Source: Bacillus sp. ISL-34 (lineage in GTDB: Bacteria > Bacillota > Bacilli > Bacillales > DSM-1321). From it: a stretch of 64,000 nt of DNA. The stretch is taken from positions 1-64,000 of the forward strand of contig NZ_JAGGQJ010000028.1 in NCBI RefSeq assembly GCF_018613325.1, given 5' to 3'. Position 1 is the first letter of the stretch, and every line of letters begins with the position of its first letter. The notes under the pieces are model-generated. The model saw only the letters and a program-made list of their open reading frames with translations, was not told the origin of the DNA and made no database searches. Of the stretch, positions 54,405-62,049 are shown in pieces. The position numbers were made by a program, and so were the translations under genes.

Positions 54405-54644
54405 TTGAGCACCTCACCAACATCTTCCAGTTAGATTAGACGTTTCAACTTTGGGAATGTTCATTCCATAAGTAACATCTTCCATAATCTAACCACAATA
54501 TAATGGCAGAATTCAATGGGGAATTTTATGTATTTTTTGTGGCATTTCCGTTGAGACCGAATTAAATTCTGTAAGATTTATCAATATTCTTTTTTTTATA
54601 AATTTGGTATCATTATCCTTACTAATTCATATGGGGGAATGATG

Positions 54645-54989
54645 ATGTTTAATTATGATGGTCGGATTTTCAAAGCTAAAGTCAATTCCGAAAACGGAGA
54701 AGTTTCAGGAAATACTACCTTCCACTATTCTCAAGAAGGTTCAATTCTTTCAGCAAGTTATCATGGCGGAGAGATTGTTAAAGGGACTTTAATAGGGCTT
54801 GTCAATATGGATGGGTCTTTAGAATTCAGGTATAATCATATCAATGAAAAAGGTGAAATTAGAGGAGGCAGCTGTCTTTCCACTCCTGAAAAGTTGCCAG
54901 ATGGAAGGATACGCTTGCATGAAAAATGGAAATGGTCAGATCTCGAACAGTCTGAAGGACACTCCATCATTGAAGAAGTGAAAAAATAA
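54645..54989 (+). CDS. small beta-rich hypothetical protein
   Basis: The 114-residue protein begins [24 protein letters not shown] and consists of alternating hydrophobic strands with aromatic residues, suggesting a small beta-barrel. The Bacillus family to which it belongs is often labelled N-acetylglutamate synthase, but no acetyl-CoA motif is visible and that label looks unfounded. Of three ATG codons in a row, the third (54645) is best spaced after GGGGGA. The phosphatase gene follows 18 bp downstream. Confidence 0.7.
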   Translation: MFNYDGRIFKAKVNSENGEVSGNTTFHYSQEGSILSASYHGGEIVKGTLIGLVNMDGSLEFRYNHINEKGEIRGGSCLSTPEKLPDGRIRLHEKWKWSDLEQSEGHSIIEEVKK

Positions 54990-55007
54990 CAATCTACATA
55001 GAAGGGT

Positions 55008-55589
55008 TTGAGGAACATTACTACTATCTGTTTAGTGCGGCATGGTCAAACAGATTGGAATGCACTAGGGAAACTGCAGGGGCAGACTGATATTCCCTTA
55101 AATGAACTAGGAAGGATACAGGCAAGACAATGTGGTGAATTTTTGTCCAAAGAGGCTCCATGGGATGTGATTATTTCGAGCCCTCTAAAAAGGGCAAGGG
55201 AAACGGCAGATATCATTTCGCATTATATTGAAGTCCCGGTTATTGAAAAAATGGAATTCATTGAAAAGAATTTTGGCGTCGCTGAAGGAATGACGGCAGC
55301 TGAAAGGGCATCAGCATTCATGGATAAAGAATATCCTGGTCAGGAAAATCAGGAATCTTTACGAAACAGGCTGATGAATGGGCTTCAGGATATTCAAAGG
55401 GAGTATCCTGAGAAGAAAGTTATACTTGTTGCACATGGTGCAGTCATTCATTTTATTTTACGCTTGATGTCAAACGAGTCAATCGTCTCAAATGAAATGC
55501 GCTTGTTCAATGCATGTTTGAGTACGATTAGATTTGAAGTCGATTCTTGGATAATTGATGATTTCAATCAAGTGAATCATTTATCTTAG
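55008..55589 (+). CDS. histidine phosphatase family protein
   Basis: The 193-residue phosphoglycerate-mutase-like enzyme has the RHG motif in LVRHGQTDWNALGKLQGQTDIPLNELG and the second catalytic histidine in VAHGAVIHF. Other family residues are SSPLKRARETA. The TTG start has a modest GAAGGG upstream. Substrates of these small phosphatases are diverse, including phosphoglycerate, sugar phosphates and cobalamin intermediates, and cannot be told from sequence. Confidence 0.9.
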   Translation: MRNITTICLVRHGQTDWNALGKLQGQTDIPLNELGRIQARQCGEFLSKEAPWDVIISSPLKRARETADIISHYIEVPVIEKMEFIEKNFGVAEGMTAAERASAFMDKEYPGQENQESLRNRLMNGLQDIQREYPEKKVILVAHGAVIHFILRLMSNESIVSNEMRLFNACLSTIRFEVDSWIIDDFNQVNHLS

Positions 55590-55630
55590 TCCTATATTAT
55601 TCAGTAGCTAATGAAGGAAAGAAGGAAATC

Positions 55631-56308
55631 ATGACTAATAAGACGGCATTGATTTTAGGGGCTACAGGTGTGGTCGGCACCCAGTTGGTGAAAGAAATAA
55701 GCAACAGCAATATCTATAGTGAAATTCATTTTCTGACAAGGAGGGAAGTGAAATTCACGGACCCCAAGTGCATAGGACAAGTTGTGGATTTCGATAATTT
55801 ATCCCAGTATGCCGATTTGTTCAAAGTCACCGATGTTTTCATTTGTTTGGGTACAACGATCAAAAAGGCTAAATCGAAGGAAGCTTTTCGTAAAGTTGAT
55901 TATGACTATGTAATCCAAGCAGCTAAAATGGCGAAGACATCCAATGTTGAAAAATTACTCGTCATAACGGCCATGGGAGCCAACTCCAAATCAAAGTTTT
56001 TTTACAGTCGTGTTAAGGGAGATGTGGAAGGAACACTACAACACCTGGAATTGAATACTGTACATATATTCCGCCCTTCCTTACTTCTTGGAGAACGCGA
56101 GGAATTCAGGGCAGGTGAAAAGATTTCTGGGCTGTTAAGTACTTTTGCTAAATTTGTCTTTGTGGGCCCTTTACGCCCATATCATGCTATAGAAGCAAAC
56201 AAAGTAGCTGCTGCAATGTACGCTGCGGCACAAACGAAGGCACAAGGATATCATTTTTATAATTCTGATGAAATTGAGAAACTTGCACAAAGCGTTACTA
56301 TAAGTTAA
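55631..56308 (+). CDS. NAD(P)-binding atypical SDR-type oxidoreductase
   Basis: The 225-residue protein has the Rossmann motif LILGATGVVGTQLV at the N-terminus and resembles the HTATIP2-like/NmrA-like group of atypical SDRs: FICLGTTIKKAKSKEAFRKVDYDYV, LLVITAMGANSKSKFFYSRVKGDVE and IFRPSLLLGEREEFR. It has a YSRVK in place of the classical YxxxK. The substrate is unknown. A terminator begins at its stop codon. Confidence 0.85.
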   Translation: MTNKTALILGATGVVGTQLVKEISNSNIYSEIHFLTRREVKFTDPKCIGQVVDFDNLSQYADLFKVTDVFICLGTTIKKAKSKEAFRKVDYDYVIQAAKMAKTSNVEKLLVITAMGANSKSKFFYSRVKGDVEGTLQHLELNTVHIFRPSLLLGEREEFRAGEKISGLLSTFAKFVFVGPLRPYHAIEANKVAAAMYAAAQTKAQGYHFYNSDEIEKLAQSVTIS

Positions 56309-56331
56309 ACGAGCCTCCAATAGGCTCGTTT
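56307..56331 (+). terminator. terminator
   Basis: AAACGAGCC/GGCTCGTTT perfect arms begin at the stop codon. A near-identical hairpin lies at 56597-56626, at the far side of repeat locus D. Confidence 0.8.
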
Positions 56332-56335
56332 CAGA

Positions 56336-56382
56336 CTGTAGACAAACTCGAAGAAAAGCTAGTTTGCCTGCAGATTTTTTAT
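56336..56382 (+). repeat. repeated hairpin-terminator (locus D)
   Basis: CTGTAGACAAACT/AGTTTGCCTGCAG arms around CGAAGAAAAGCT and followed by T6; the same element as 24416-24459 and, inverted, 4405-4448. Confidence 0.8.
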
Positions 56383-56394
56383 TTATAAATGTTT

Positions 56395-56500
56395 CAGTTG
56401 ATTGAAGAAAATCCGATCCCTTTCCGCCGACTGTCTGCCAAGACTCATCAAAGCAGCATCTAGCGGGTCTCGGCAGGCGTGCCGCTTCAATCCAATAGCT
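56395..56500 (-). repeat. GC-rich interspersed repeat (locus D, inverted)
   Basis: Read on the minus strand it contains CCTGCCGAGACCCGC, GCTTTGATGAG and GTCGGCGGAAAGGGA, matching the locus A copy at 300-395 block by block. Confidence 0.65.
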
Positions 56501-56559
56501 TTCATCCGAATGAAAAAGTGAAAAATAGATCCAAGTTTTCTTTTAAAATAATGGTTTGC

Positions 56560-56592
56560 GATTAGTCCATTCCGAACCCCTTTTGTCGATAA
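56560..56592 (+). repeat. interspersed CCGAACCCC-type module (locus D)
   Basis: CATTCCGAACCCCTTTTGTC followed by GATAAAC leads directly into a terminator hairpin, as at loci A and C. Confidence 0.7.
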
Positions 56593-56596
56593 ACAG

Positions 56597-56626
56597 AAAA
56601 CGAGCCCAAAATAGGCTCGTTTTTTT
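56597..56626 (+). terminator. duplicate terminator hairpin
   Basis: AAACGAGCC/GGCTCGTTT arms with a loop almost the same as that of 56307-56331, followed by T7. No gene ends between the two. Confidence 0.75.
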
Positions 56627-56731
56627 AAAATTTAAAAGCAAATTTTGATATCCGCTTTGAAGGAAAAAGGAACGGAGGAATACTTATAGGAATTCGTGAT
56701 ACTAATTCAGTTCTAATTTTCCGCTTGAAAC

Positions 56732-56769
56732 TTGATTGTAACAGTGATATCCACTACAATTTGTAGTGG
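56732..56769 (+). promoter_or_regulatory. promoter and BlaI-type operator of the repressor gene
   Basis: TTGATT (56732-56737), 17-base spacer, TACAAT (56755-56760). The perfect 19-bp palindrome CCACTACAATTTGTAGTGG (56751-56769) overlaps the -10. The ACTACA/TGTAGT core is the classic operator of the BlaI/MecI/CopY family. Confidence 0.85.
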
Positions 56770-56782
56770 GAGGTGGTAAAGG

Positions 56783-57199
56783 GTGAATATTAAAAATTTT
56801 AAATATGATGAAGTTGGACTGAATCGTTTCTTTGGTCCATTGGAAGCTAATATCATGGAATATTTATGGGATAAAGATGAACAGAGCATTAAAGCGGTTC
56901 AGCAATCATTGGAACTTGACAAACCTATTAATTTCAACACAGTAATGACCGTCATGAATCGTTTGGTTGAAAAAGGCATTCTTGAAAAGAGGTCTGAAGG
57001 AAGGCTTTCATTATTTCGCCCGGTTCAATCCAGGGCGGAGTTTTTAGAAGAGCAGTCAAAGAAACTGACTGAGAATTTGCTCGATGAATTTGGTGGAGCG
57101 GTCATAAGCCATATGCTGGATGCCATGAAAGACGCTGACCAAGGTTTAATTGAAAAATTGGAACAAAAAATTCAATCGTTAAAAAAGGATAAATTATAA
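56783..57199 (+). CDS. BlaI/MecI/CopY family transcriptional repressor
   Basis: The 138-residue protein has an N-terminal winged helix (about 10-80: GPLEANIMEYLWDKDEQSIKAVQQSLELDKPINFNTVMTVMNRLVEKGILEKRSEGR) and a C-terminal dimerisation helix pair. The GTG start follows GGGAGGTGG. Family members bind TACA/TGTA palindromes and are released by cleavage via an M56 protease. Its stop codon overlaps the start of the M56 gene by one base. Matching operators lie before this gene and before doxX. Confidence 0.92.
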   Translation: MNIKNFKYDEVGLNRFFGPLEANIMEYLWDKDEQSIKAVQQSLELDKPINFNTVMTVMNRLVEKGILEKRSEGRLSLFRPVQSRAEFLEEQSKKLTENLLDEFGGAVISHMLDAMKDADQGLIEKLEQKIQSLKKDKL

Positions 57200-58050
57200 T
57201 GTGGAAGAGGAAGTCTTATTTTGTGATAAGCCTGAGTCTTTTAATTGCCTGTGTAGTATGGTGCCAAATGGGAGCGTTTTTGGTACATATCTTTTTTGGT
57301 GTGAATATTAAAGCCAACTTTTTTAAATTTTGCTTTAGTCTATTCAAGGAAGATTCAGTATACTATTTTGTGGTCGTCACCCTGCTCAGTATAATAATAT
57401 CCTATAGCATATTGAGCACCCTATTCAAAATTGCAGAGCAATATTTCTTATCCAGAAGGTTTAAACAAAAGCTATTTCTCTCCAAAAATGTTGAAAAGAC
57501 AAGGTCCATAAATGAAACATTCAACCGGGTCAACGATGATATCTTAGTTGTGAATGCTGATCAGCCTCTTGCGTTTACGCTTGGTTTCAGGCGGCCTTTC
57601 ATTGTGTTCAGTACGGGTTTATTACGATTATTGGACGTTGATGAGCTAGAAGCGGTAGTAGAGCATGAAGCCTTTCACCAAAAAAAATATCACCCACTGG
57701 TTATTTTCATTTTACAGTTGATCTCAGATGCGTTATGGTTTGTCCCACTGACAAAATGGTGTCATAAGAATTACAAAATAATAAGCGAATTATCAGCCGA
57801 CGAAAATGCGATAAATAAAATAGGGACCGAATTAGGCATAAGTACTGCTTTGTTGAAGTTAATTAAACATGGTTACACTGATAAATCCTCTCCCGTCCTT
57901 GTCCACTTCTCTAATGAATCGGTTAACTATAGACTTCAGCAATTAATAGATCCCAATAAAACAATTCCTTTGAGGGCTGAAACTACTACGATTTTTGTTT
58001 CTATTTATGTTTTGGTAATACTTTTGGGAATGACTATAGTGATTGTCTGA
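57199..58050 (+). CDS. M56 (BlaR1-like) membrane metallopeptidase without sensor domain
   Basis: The 283-residue protein has N-terminal helices (about 6-30 and 54-76), a gluzincin-like domain with HEAFH (156-160) and a downstream ELSADENA with the likely third zinc ligand, a further hydrophobic stretch (about 165-183), and a last helix (about 262-283). BlaR1 and MecR1 are about 600 residues and carry a C-terminal penicillin-binding sensor; here the protein ends where that domain would start. It probably cleaves the repressor encoded just before it, in response to an unknown signal. Confidence 0.88.
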   Translation: MWKRKSYFVISLSLLIACVVWCQMGAFLVHIFFGVNIKANFFKFCFSLFKEDSVYYFVVVTLLSIIISYSILSTLFKIAEQYFLSRRFKQKLFLSKNVEKTRSINETFNRVNDDILVVNADQPLAFTLGFRRPFIVFSTGLLRLLDVDELEAVVEHEAFHQKKYHPLVIFILQLISDALWFVPLTKWCHKNYKIISELSADENAINKIGTELGISTALLKLIKHGYTDKSSPVLVHFSNESVNYRLQQLIDPNKTIPLRAETTTIFVSIYVLVILLGMTIVIV

Positions 58051-58060
58051 TGACTTTCAC

Positions 58061-58100
58061 TTGATTTTCTTACCACTTTACACTACACTTTGTAGTGTAA
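58061..58100 (+). promoter_or_regulatory. promoter and BlaI-type operator of doxX
   Basis: TTGATT (58061-58066), 17-base spacer, TACACT (58084-58089). TTACACTACA-CTT-TGTAGTGTAA (58078-58100) is a perfect 10-3-10 palindrome over the -10. The design copies that of 56732-56769, so one repressor should control both. Confidence 0.85.
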
Positions 58101-58121
58101 AATAAAAAAAGGAGATGTGAC

Positions 58122-58550
58122 ATGAATAAACAAGAGATCGGTACCTTTTTATTAAGAGTTATGTTGGGAATTTCATTTTTGTTACATGGATTGTCAAAAT
58201 TCCAAGGTGGATTGGAGAACACTTCAGGATGGTTTCAAAGTATAGGCATTCCGGGATTTATGGCATATGTAGTCGGTGTTATTGAATTGTTTGGAGGAAT
58301 TGCTTTAATTTTAGGCCTTGGAACAAGAATAATAGCTGCCCTCCTTGTATTCATCATGGCTGGTGCAATTGTTTATGTGAAATTCCCAGCAGGTTTTATG
58401 GGGAATGGAGAAGCTTCAGGGTACGAATTGGATCTCGTTCTTATGATTATTGCACTTCACCTGGTTTTAAATGGAAGCAGATTCCTATCGATAGATTCTA
58501 AGTTACCTACCTTAAAAAAAATACAAGAATCAGAAATAAAAGCAAGTTAA
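58122..58550 (+). CDS. DoxX family membrane protein
   Basis: The 142-residue protein has four membrane helices and the DoxX motifs LLRVMLGISFLLHGLSKFQGG, GWFQSIGIPGFMAYVVGVIELFGGIALILGLGTR and ELDLVLMIIALHLVLNG. DoxX proteins are named after a thiosulfate:quinone oxidoreductase subunit, and some act in oxidative or thiol-stress complexes; the role here is not known. RBS AAAGGAG. The operator over its promoter ties it to the BlaI-M56 pair upstream. A terminator follows. Confidence 0.88.
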   Translation: MNKQEIGTFLLRVMLGISFLLHGLSKFQGGLENTSGWFQSIGIPGFMAYVVGVIELFGGIALILGLGTRIIAALLVFIMAGAIVYVKFPAGFMGNGEASGYELDLVLMIIALHLVLNGSRFLSIDSKLPTLKKIQESEIKAS

Positions 58551-58614
58551 TAAGAATGAACGTTTTAACAGCGACCCAAAAAATTGAACATTTTCTTAAT
58601 TAGGCAGTCATGTG

Positions 58615-58652
58615 GGCATGAAACCGGTAATCTACTGGGTCATGCCTTTTTC
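58615..58652 (+). terminator. doxX terminator
   Basis: GGCATGA/TCATGCC arms with an 18-base loop, followed by TTTTTC. From here to 58860 the gap shows nothing recognisable. Confidence 0.7.
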
Positions 58653-58864
58653 ATTTAACCCTGTTCTGTTTGAAAAGCTTCATGATTTGAAAAAAACGAT
58701 AATACATCAAATCAGATTTTGGTAATCAACAGAAGTTTCCCATGACTGCGTTATCGTTACATACTTTACGAAATGACAATACTGGAAGGTTGAACCAATC
58801 ACCTTGGAATTATCAATTCAATCGTTAACAAACAAAATAACTGATAGTTTTAAGTGAATTTTTA

Positions 58865-58892
58865 TTGACGAACAAATGTTCCTTGTTATAAA
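58865..58892 (+). promoter_or_regulatory. promoter with perfect LexA (DinR)-type box
   Basis: TTGACG (58865-58870), 16-base spacer, TATAAA (58887-58892). CGAACAAATGTTCC (58869-58882) matches the B. subtilis LexA consensus CGAACRNRYGTTYC at all 14 positions and overlaps the -35 and spacer, a normal place for repression. The next gene is the VOC protein. An 8-bp inverted repeat (GAAGCTTG/CAAGCTTC) lies in the leader. Confidence 0.65.
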
Positions 58893-59007
58893 ATACAATC
58901 ATGGGTAATAATGGTATAGTAGTTATTGCCTCTGACCAGAGCAAAAGGAAGCTTGGTAATCTGATTCAAGCTTCGTAAAAAATTATAGCAAAAGGAGCTA
59001 TGTATAT

Positions 59008-59433
59008 ATGACCATGCGATTATCTCCATATTTAATGATGAACGGAAATGCGAAGGAAGCGATCCAATTTTACGAAAAGGCATTGGATGCTAAAGTCCTT
59101 TTTAATCAATCTTTTGGAGAAATGCCAGAAAACCCGGAATTTCCTCTGCCAGAAGAAGCAAAAAATCTTGTGGCACACGCAATGTTAAGGGTTGGGGAAA
59201 CGGACCTCATGTTTTCCGATACGTTTCCGGGTCAATCCAGTCAATCTGGAAATCAAGTCACGATCTGTATTTCAATTAACGAAATTGAAAAATCAAAAAG
59301 AATCTTTGAAACTTTGTCTCAAGGCGGAGAAGTGAAAATGCCTCTGCAGGAAGCTTTTTTCAGCCCTGCTTATGGGATTGTATCAGACAAATTCGGTGTA
59401 ACCTTCCAAATTTACACAGAGGGTAAACAATAA
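59008..59433 (+). CDS. VOC superfamily protein (PhnB/glyoxalase-like)
   Basis: The 141-residue protein has the PhnB-like VOC layout: RLSPYLMMNGNAKEAIQFYEKALDAKVLFNQSFGEMP, AHAMLRVGETDLMFSDTFPG and a C-terminal FFSPAYGIVSDKFGVTFQIY. Many Bacillus proteins of this type are unassigned; others are glyoxalases or antibiotic-binding proteins. The ATG at 59008 follows AAAGGAG at a long ten-base spacing; ATG 59014 is an alternative. A LexA-type box in its promoter suggests induction by DNA damage. Confidence 0.87.
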   Translation: MTMRLSPYLMMNGNAKEAIQFYEKALDAKVLFNQSFGEMPENPEFPLPEEAKNLVAHAMLRVGETDLMFSDTFPGQSSQSGNQVTICISINEIEKSKRIFETLSQGGEVKMPLQEAFFSPAYGIVSDKFGVTFQIYTEGKQ

Positions 59434-59484
59434 TTTTCTCAAGTTAAATAATAGCAGCTGTTTTAGTTGCAATTTGAATAAAAA

Positions 59485-59530
59485 AACCCAATTTCTCATT
59501 TTATATCACTGAGAGATTGGGATTTTTAAT
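59485..59530 (+). terminator. terminator of the VOC gene
   Basis: CCCAATTTCTC/GAGAGATTGGG arms followed by ATTTTTAAT. Confidence 0.85.
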
Positions 59531-59969
59531 ATTGGTATAGAACCCTAACCATGATACCTATCGCTTTTCCTATGCTGTCTAAGTTCATTCCGTACGGCAG
59601 CATAGCATGTAAGGTAACTCGCATTTATGTATTATATAGGCATTGGGGAAAATTCCACAATTACCCCTAGCTGCGTATTCTTCACGCTGTCCCTAGACCG
59701 AATATATATGAATCTTAATAACATAACTATCATGAGTTACCGTTAATTGTCGGTTCCACACTTTGACTTTGATACGTTATCGTTATCTCTCTGTGATATT
59801 CGTCATATATTTTTCATCTATTTGTTCTTTGTTTAGAAAATGGCTATGCTATTATTTAAAACATTGGCATACATATTAGCCGCATTGTTTGTAAAATATA
59901 TTCCTTTTAATAGGCTAATATCACTCGAAGTAGCATTACATTGCGTAATAAGGGGGAAGGGGGAAAAAC
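59531..59969 (+). other. 439-base intergenic stretch
   Basis: It holds a hairpin CTATGCTG/CAGCATAG (59570-59605) with no T run, and AT-rich sequence before the J-domain gene. An open frame from ATG 59840 runs into that gene in another frame and has no ribosome-binding site, so it is not called. No promoter was resolved with confidence. Confidence 0.4.
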
Positions 59970-60749
59970 GTGAACACAGATCAAGCTTTCGACCTGTTAA
60001 AGGATGCAGGAGTAACAGAAAGCAGCAGTATACAAACTGTTAGACGCTGGCTTCGTGAAGGTAAGATTAGATATGAAGGTGGAAACGGGAATAGAAAAAC
60101 GGGATACATAATGGATGACACAAATCAAGCATTTGAAATGTTAAAAGATGCAGGAATAACAGAAAGTAACAGCATACAAACTGTTAGGCGCTGGCTTCGT
60201 GAAGGTAAGATTAGATATGCGGGCAACGGAAAGAGGAGCACTGGATACATAAGCGGTGACACAGCTTCAAAAATGGCTATAAATGATTTTATAGATCAAA
60301 ATAAGGACGAAATCATACACCGATTAAAATTGAAAATACAAGCTCAAGATAAGCATATAGAAGGAATTGAAGAACTTCATGAGACTGGCAAAAGAATATT
60401 AATACAGCAAAGGGATATGTTCAAAAAGGAAGTTGCCATACTAAAGAATGAGAAAAGTGAATTACAAAATGAAACAAAGGATTTATTAAAAGAAAATATT
60501 GAATTACGTAATGAATTGATAAAATTAAAAGAAAACATAAGAAATAATTACAATATTGACTCCACTGCTGAATCAAATGATTATAGTGAAAAATTAGGGC
60601 TTTCTAAAATGGCGAGCAATAAAGAAGTGTTAGCAGAATATAAAGGGTTATTAAAAATAACTCATCCTGACCATAATGGCAACGCGAAGGTATTTCATTA
60701 CATAAAGACTGATTACGATAATTTTAGAAAAAGCAACAAAGGTAAATGA
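59970..60749 (+). CDS. tandem HTH-like / coiled-coil / J-domain protein
   Basis: The 259-residue protein starts at GTG after AAGGGGGAAGGGGG. Residues 2-49 and 50-97 are two close copies of a 48-residue helix-turn-helix-like unit, each with the shared SIQTVRRWLREGKIRY core that resembles MerR/excisionase wings. Residues about 105-190 form a charged coiled coil (KKEVAILKNEKSELQNETKD). Residues about 205-259 look like a short J domain with HPD at 232-234 (ITHPDHNGNAKVF) and a YIKTDYDNF helix. The J domain would recruit DnaK-type Hsp70. The codon use is AT-rich with many ATA codons, suggesting transfer. No such combination is familiar to me. Confidence 0.8.
   Translation: MNTDQAFDLLKDAGVTESSSIQTVRRWLREGKIRYEGGNGNRKTGYIMDDTNQAFEMLKDAGITESNSIQTVRRWLREGKIRYAGNGKRSTGYISGDTASKMAINDFIDQNKDEIIHRLKLKIQAQDKHIEGIEELHETGKRILIQQRDMFKKEVAILKNEKSELQNETKDLLKENIELRNELIKLKENIRNNYNIDSTAESNDYSEKLGLSKMASNKEVLAEYKGLLKITHPDHNGNAKVFHYIKTDYDNFRKSNKGK
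59973..60260 (+). repeat. 144-bp in-frame tandem duplication
   Basis: The DNA for the two HTH-like units is repeated with a period of exactly 144 bp (for example TACAAACTGT at 60031 and 60175), with long identical stretches such as CGCTGGCTTCGTGAAGGTAA. High DNA identity indicates a fairly recent duplication or strong constraint. Confidence 0.85.
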
Positions 60750-60972
60750 ATGTGATTAAATACAATCAGAGTATTTTCAAATCAAACGTAACGAAAATTC
60801 TGGGGCAAAAGCATGTTTTGAAACGAATCGATTGTTTAGGAACAAGAGCGCTATGAAGTTCAAGGGAACATTATAATTTTGATTTCATCGTTTGGTCATT
60901 TTAAATAAAACAGGTTCTAAATGAACAAATAGGTGCCTTAGTTCATTTGGCACCTAAAATTGAGGCATTTAA

Positions 60973-61013
60973 AGTCCAGCGTTTACATTATCAAGCTGCG
61001 GACTATTTTTTTT
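60973..61013 (+). terminator. terminator overlapping the end of the P4H gene
   Basis: AGTCCAGC pairs with GCTGCGGACT with a small bulge and is followed by A and eight T, so it works for plus-strand transcripts from the J-domain gene. The T run overlaps the final lysine codons of the convergent gene. A second hairpin AGGTGCC/GGCACCT lies at 60931-60956. Confidence 0.65.
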
Positions 61014-61656
61014 GTCTCCTCATCCATTGTGTTGCAACCCATTTTTCACCCGTGATAATTGGCGCTCCACCGTGTAAAGTTAGTTCGTTCAGGTTGTTGT
61101 CGTTATAGAAATATTCGAAATATACAGCCATTCCTTTTCGCGGTGACACTGAAAAATTCAGTTTAGGAAAAAAAGTTTCCCCTCCATCCTCCACATCATT
61201 TAAATACATGATGATTGTGCTAATTCTATTATTTTTAGCTGCCAGACTTGTAGATGTAAAAAAATCAAAATGAGCTTTATACTCTTGACCAGGAGTATAT
61301 TTAAGAATTTGAATACCATCTCCATGTTCAATGGGTATATTCATGATGGATGATATTCTTTTTTCAATTTTGGTAATGATGTCATATTCATTTTCTTGAA
61401 AAAACATGCTACTGCTTGTTCTTATTTCATTTAACTCGTGTGTAACGCCAATTTTGGAACGGTGCATTTTGTCTTTTGACAATCTAATAAGTTCGTCGCA
61501 TTCTTCGTCACTCAAGACATTTCCTAAAACTACAATTAGAGGTTCTTCCAATCTAGCAATCACGTTAATTTCTCGATCTTCCGTTATAATTTTATTTCCA
61601 ATATGATTAAAGATGGTTTGTTCTTTACTTATTGTTATGTTATTATTCACTGTCAA
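61003..61656 (-). CDS. 2-oxoglutarate/Fe(II) prolyl 4-hydroxylase
   Basis: The 217-residue dioxygenase has a double-stranded beta-helix core with the iron triad HFD (in YKAHFDFFTST) and the distal histidine in LHGGAPIITGEKW, where the lysine ten residues on binds 2-oxoglutarate. The N-terminal part has LEEPLIVVLGNVLSDEECDELIRLSKDKMHRSKI, typical of P4H enzymes like the B. anthracis protein of similar length. Likely targets are prolines in collagen-like or elongation-factor proteins. The TTG start follows AGGAG at 11 bases; GTG 61650 is possible. It is AT-rich like the neighbouring J-domain gene. Confidence 0.9.
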   Translation of the reverse strand: MTVNNNITISKEQTIFNHIGNKIITEDREINVIARLEEPLIVVLGNVLSDEECDELIRLSKDKMHRSKIGVTHELNEIRTSSSMFFQENEYDIITKIEKRISSIMNIPIEHGDGIQILKYTPGQEYKAHFDFFTSTSLAAKNNRISTIIMYLNDVEDGGETFFPKLNFSVSPRKGMAVYFEYFYNDNNLNELTLHGGAPIITGEKWVATQWMRRQKK

Positions 61657-61711
61657 CTTTCATCGACTCCTAAAAGAATGAATTTTCCGAACAACTAGTT
61701 CATCTTATTTC

Positions 61712-61725
61712 TGTAAGCGTTTTCT
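61712..61725 (-). promoter_or_regulatory. cre-like site upstream of the P4H gene
   Basis: TGTAAGCGTTTTCT matches the CcpA cre consensus TGWAANCGNTNWCA at 13 of 14 positions, 56 bp before the P4H start. Between it and 62035 the gap is AT-rich with no other recognisable element. Confidence 0.45.
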
Positions 61726-62035
61726 CTGTTTATTATACCATAAACGTTGTTATATAACTGTTTCTTATTCTGCTTACTTCTATATTGAGTTAATTAAAAC
61801 TAACATTTTATCGAAAAATGGGAGGGTTGAGTTTTAAAAAAAGAAGAAGTCGTGTTAAATTAATCCAATTAATATTTCAAAAATAACCTCGACAGAATAT
61901 ATAATAAACCCATACTCAAAGCAGTTAAGTAATAAATGATTAAAATGGTAAAAAATAGATTTATAAAAGGGAATTCAATACTATTTGTTGAACAAGAATA
62001 GTGTGGAACATTTTTACTGTTTGATGATTTGATAT

Positions 62036-62049
62036 TGTAATCGCTTACA
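62036..62049 (+). promoter_or_regulatory. perfect cre (CcpA) site
   Basis: TGTAATCGCTTACA matches TGWAANCGNTNWCA at all positions and is nearly palindromic. It lies about 93 bp before the acyl-CoA dehydrogenase start, consistent with carbon catabolite repression of fatty acid or branched acyl breakdown. Confidence 0.65.

Noticed and set aside
56783..58050. Beta-lactam resistance (BlaI-BlaR1) operon
   Set aside because: The M56 protein has no penicillin-binding sensor domain and no beta-lactamase or PBP gene is nearby.
59840..60043. 67-codon ORF overlapping the J-domain gene start
   Set aside because: No ribosome-binding site; overlaps a well-supported gene in another frame.
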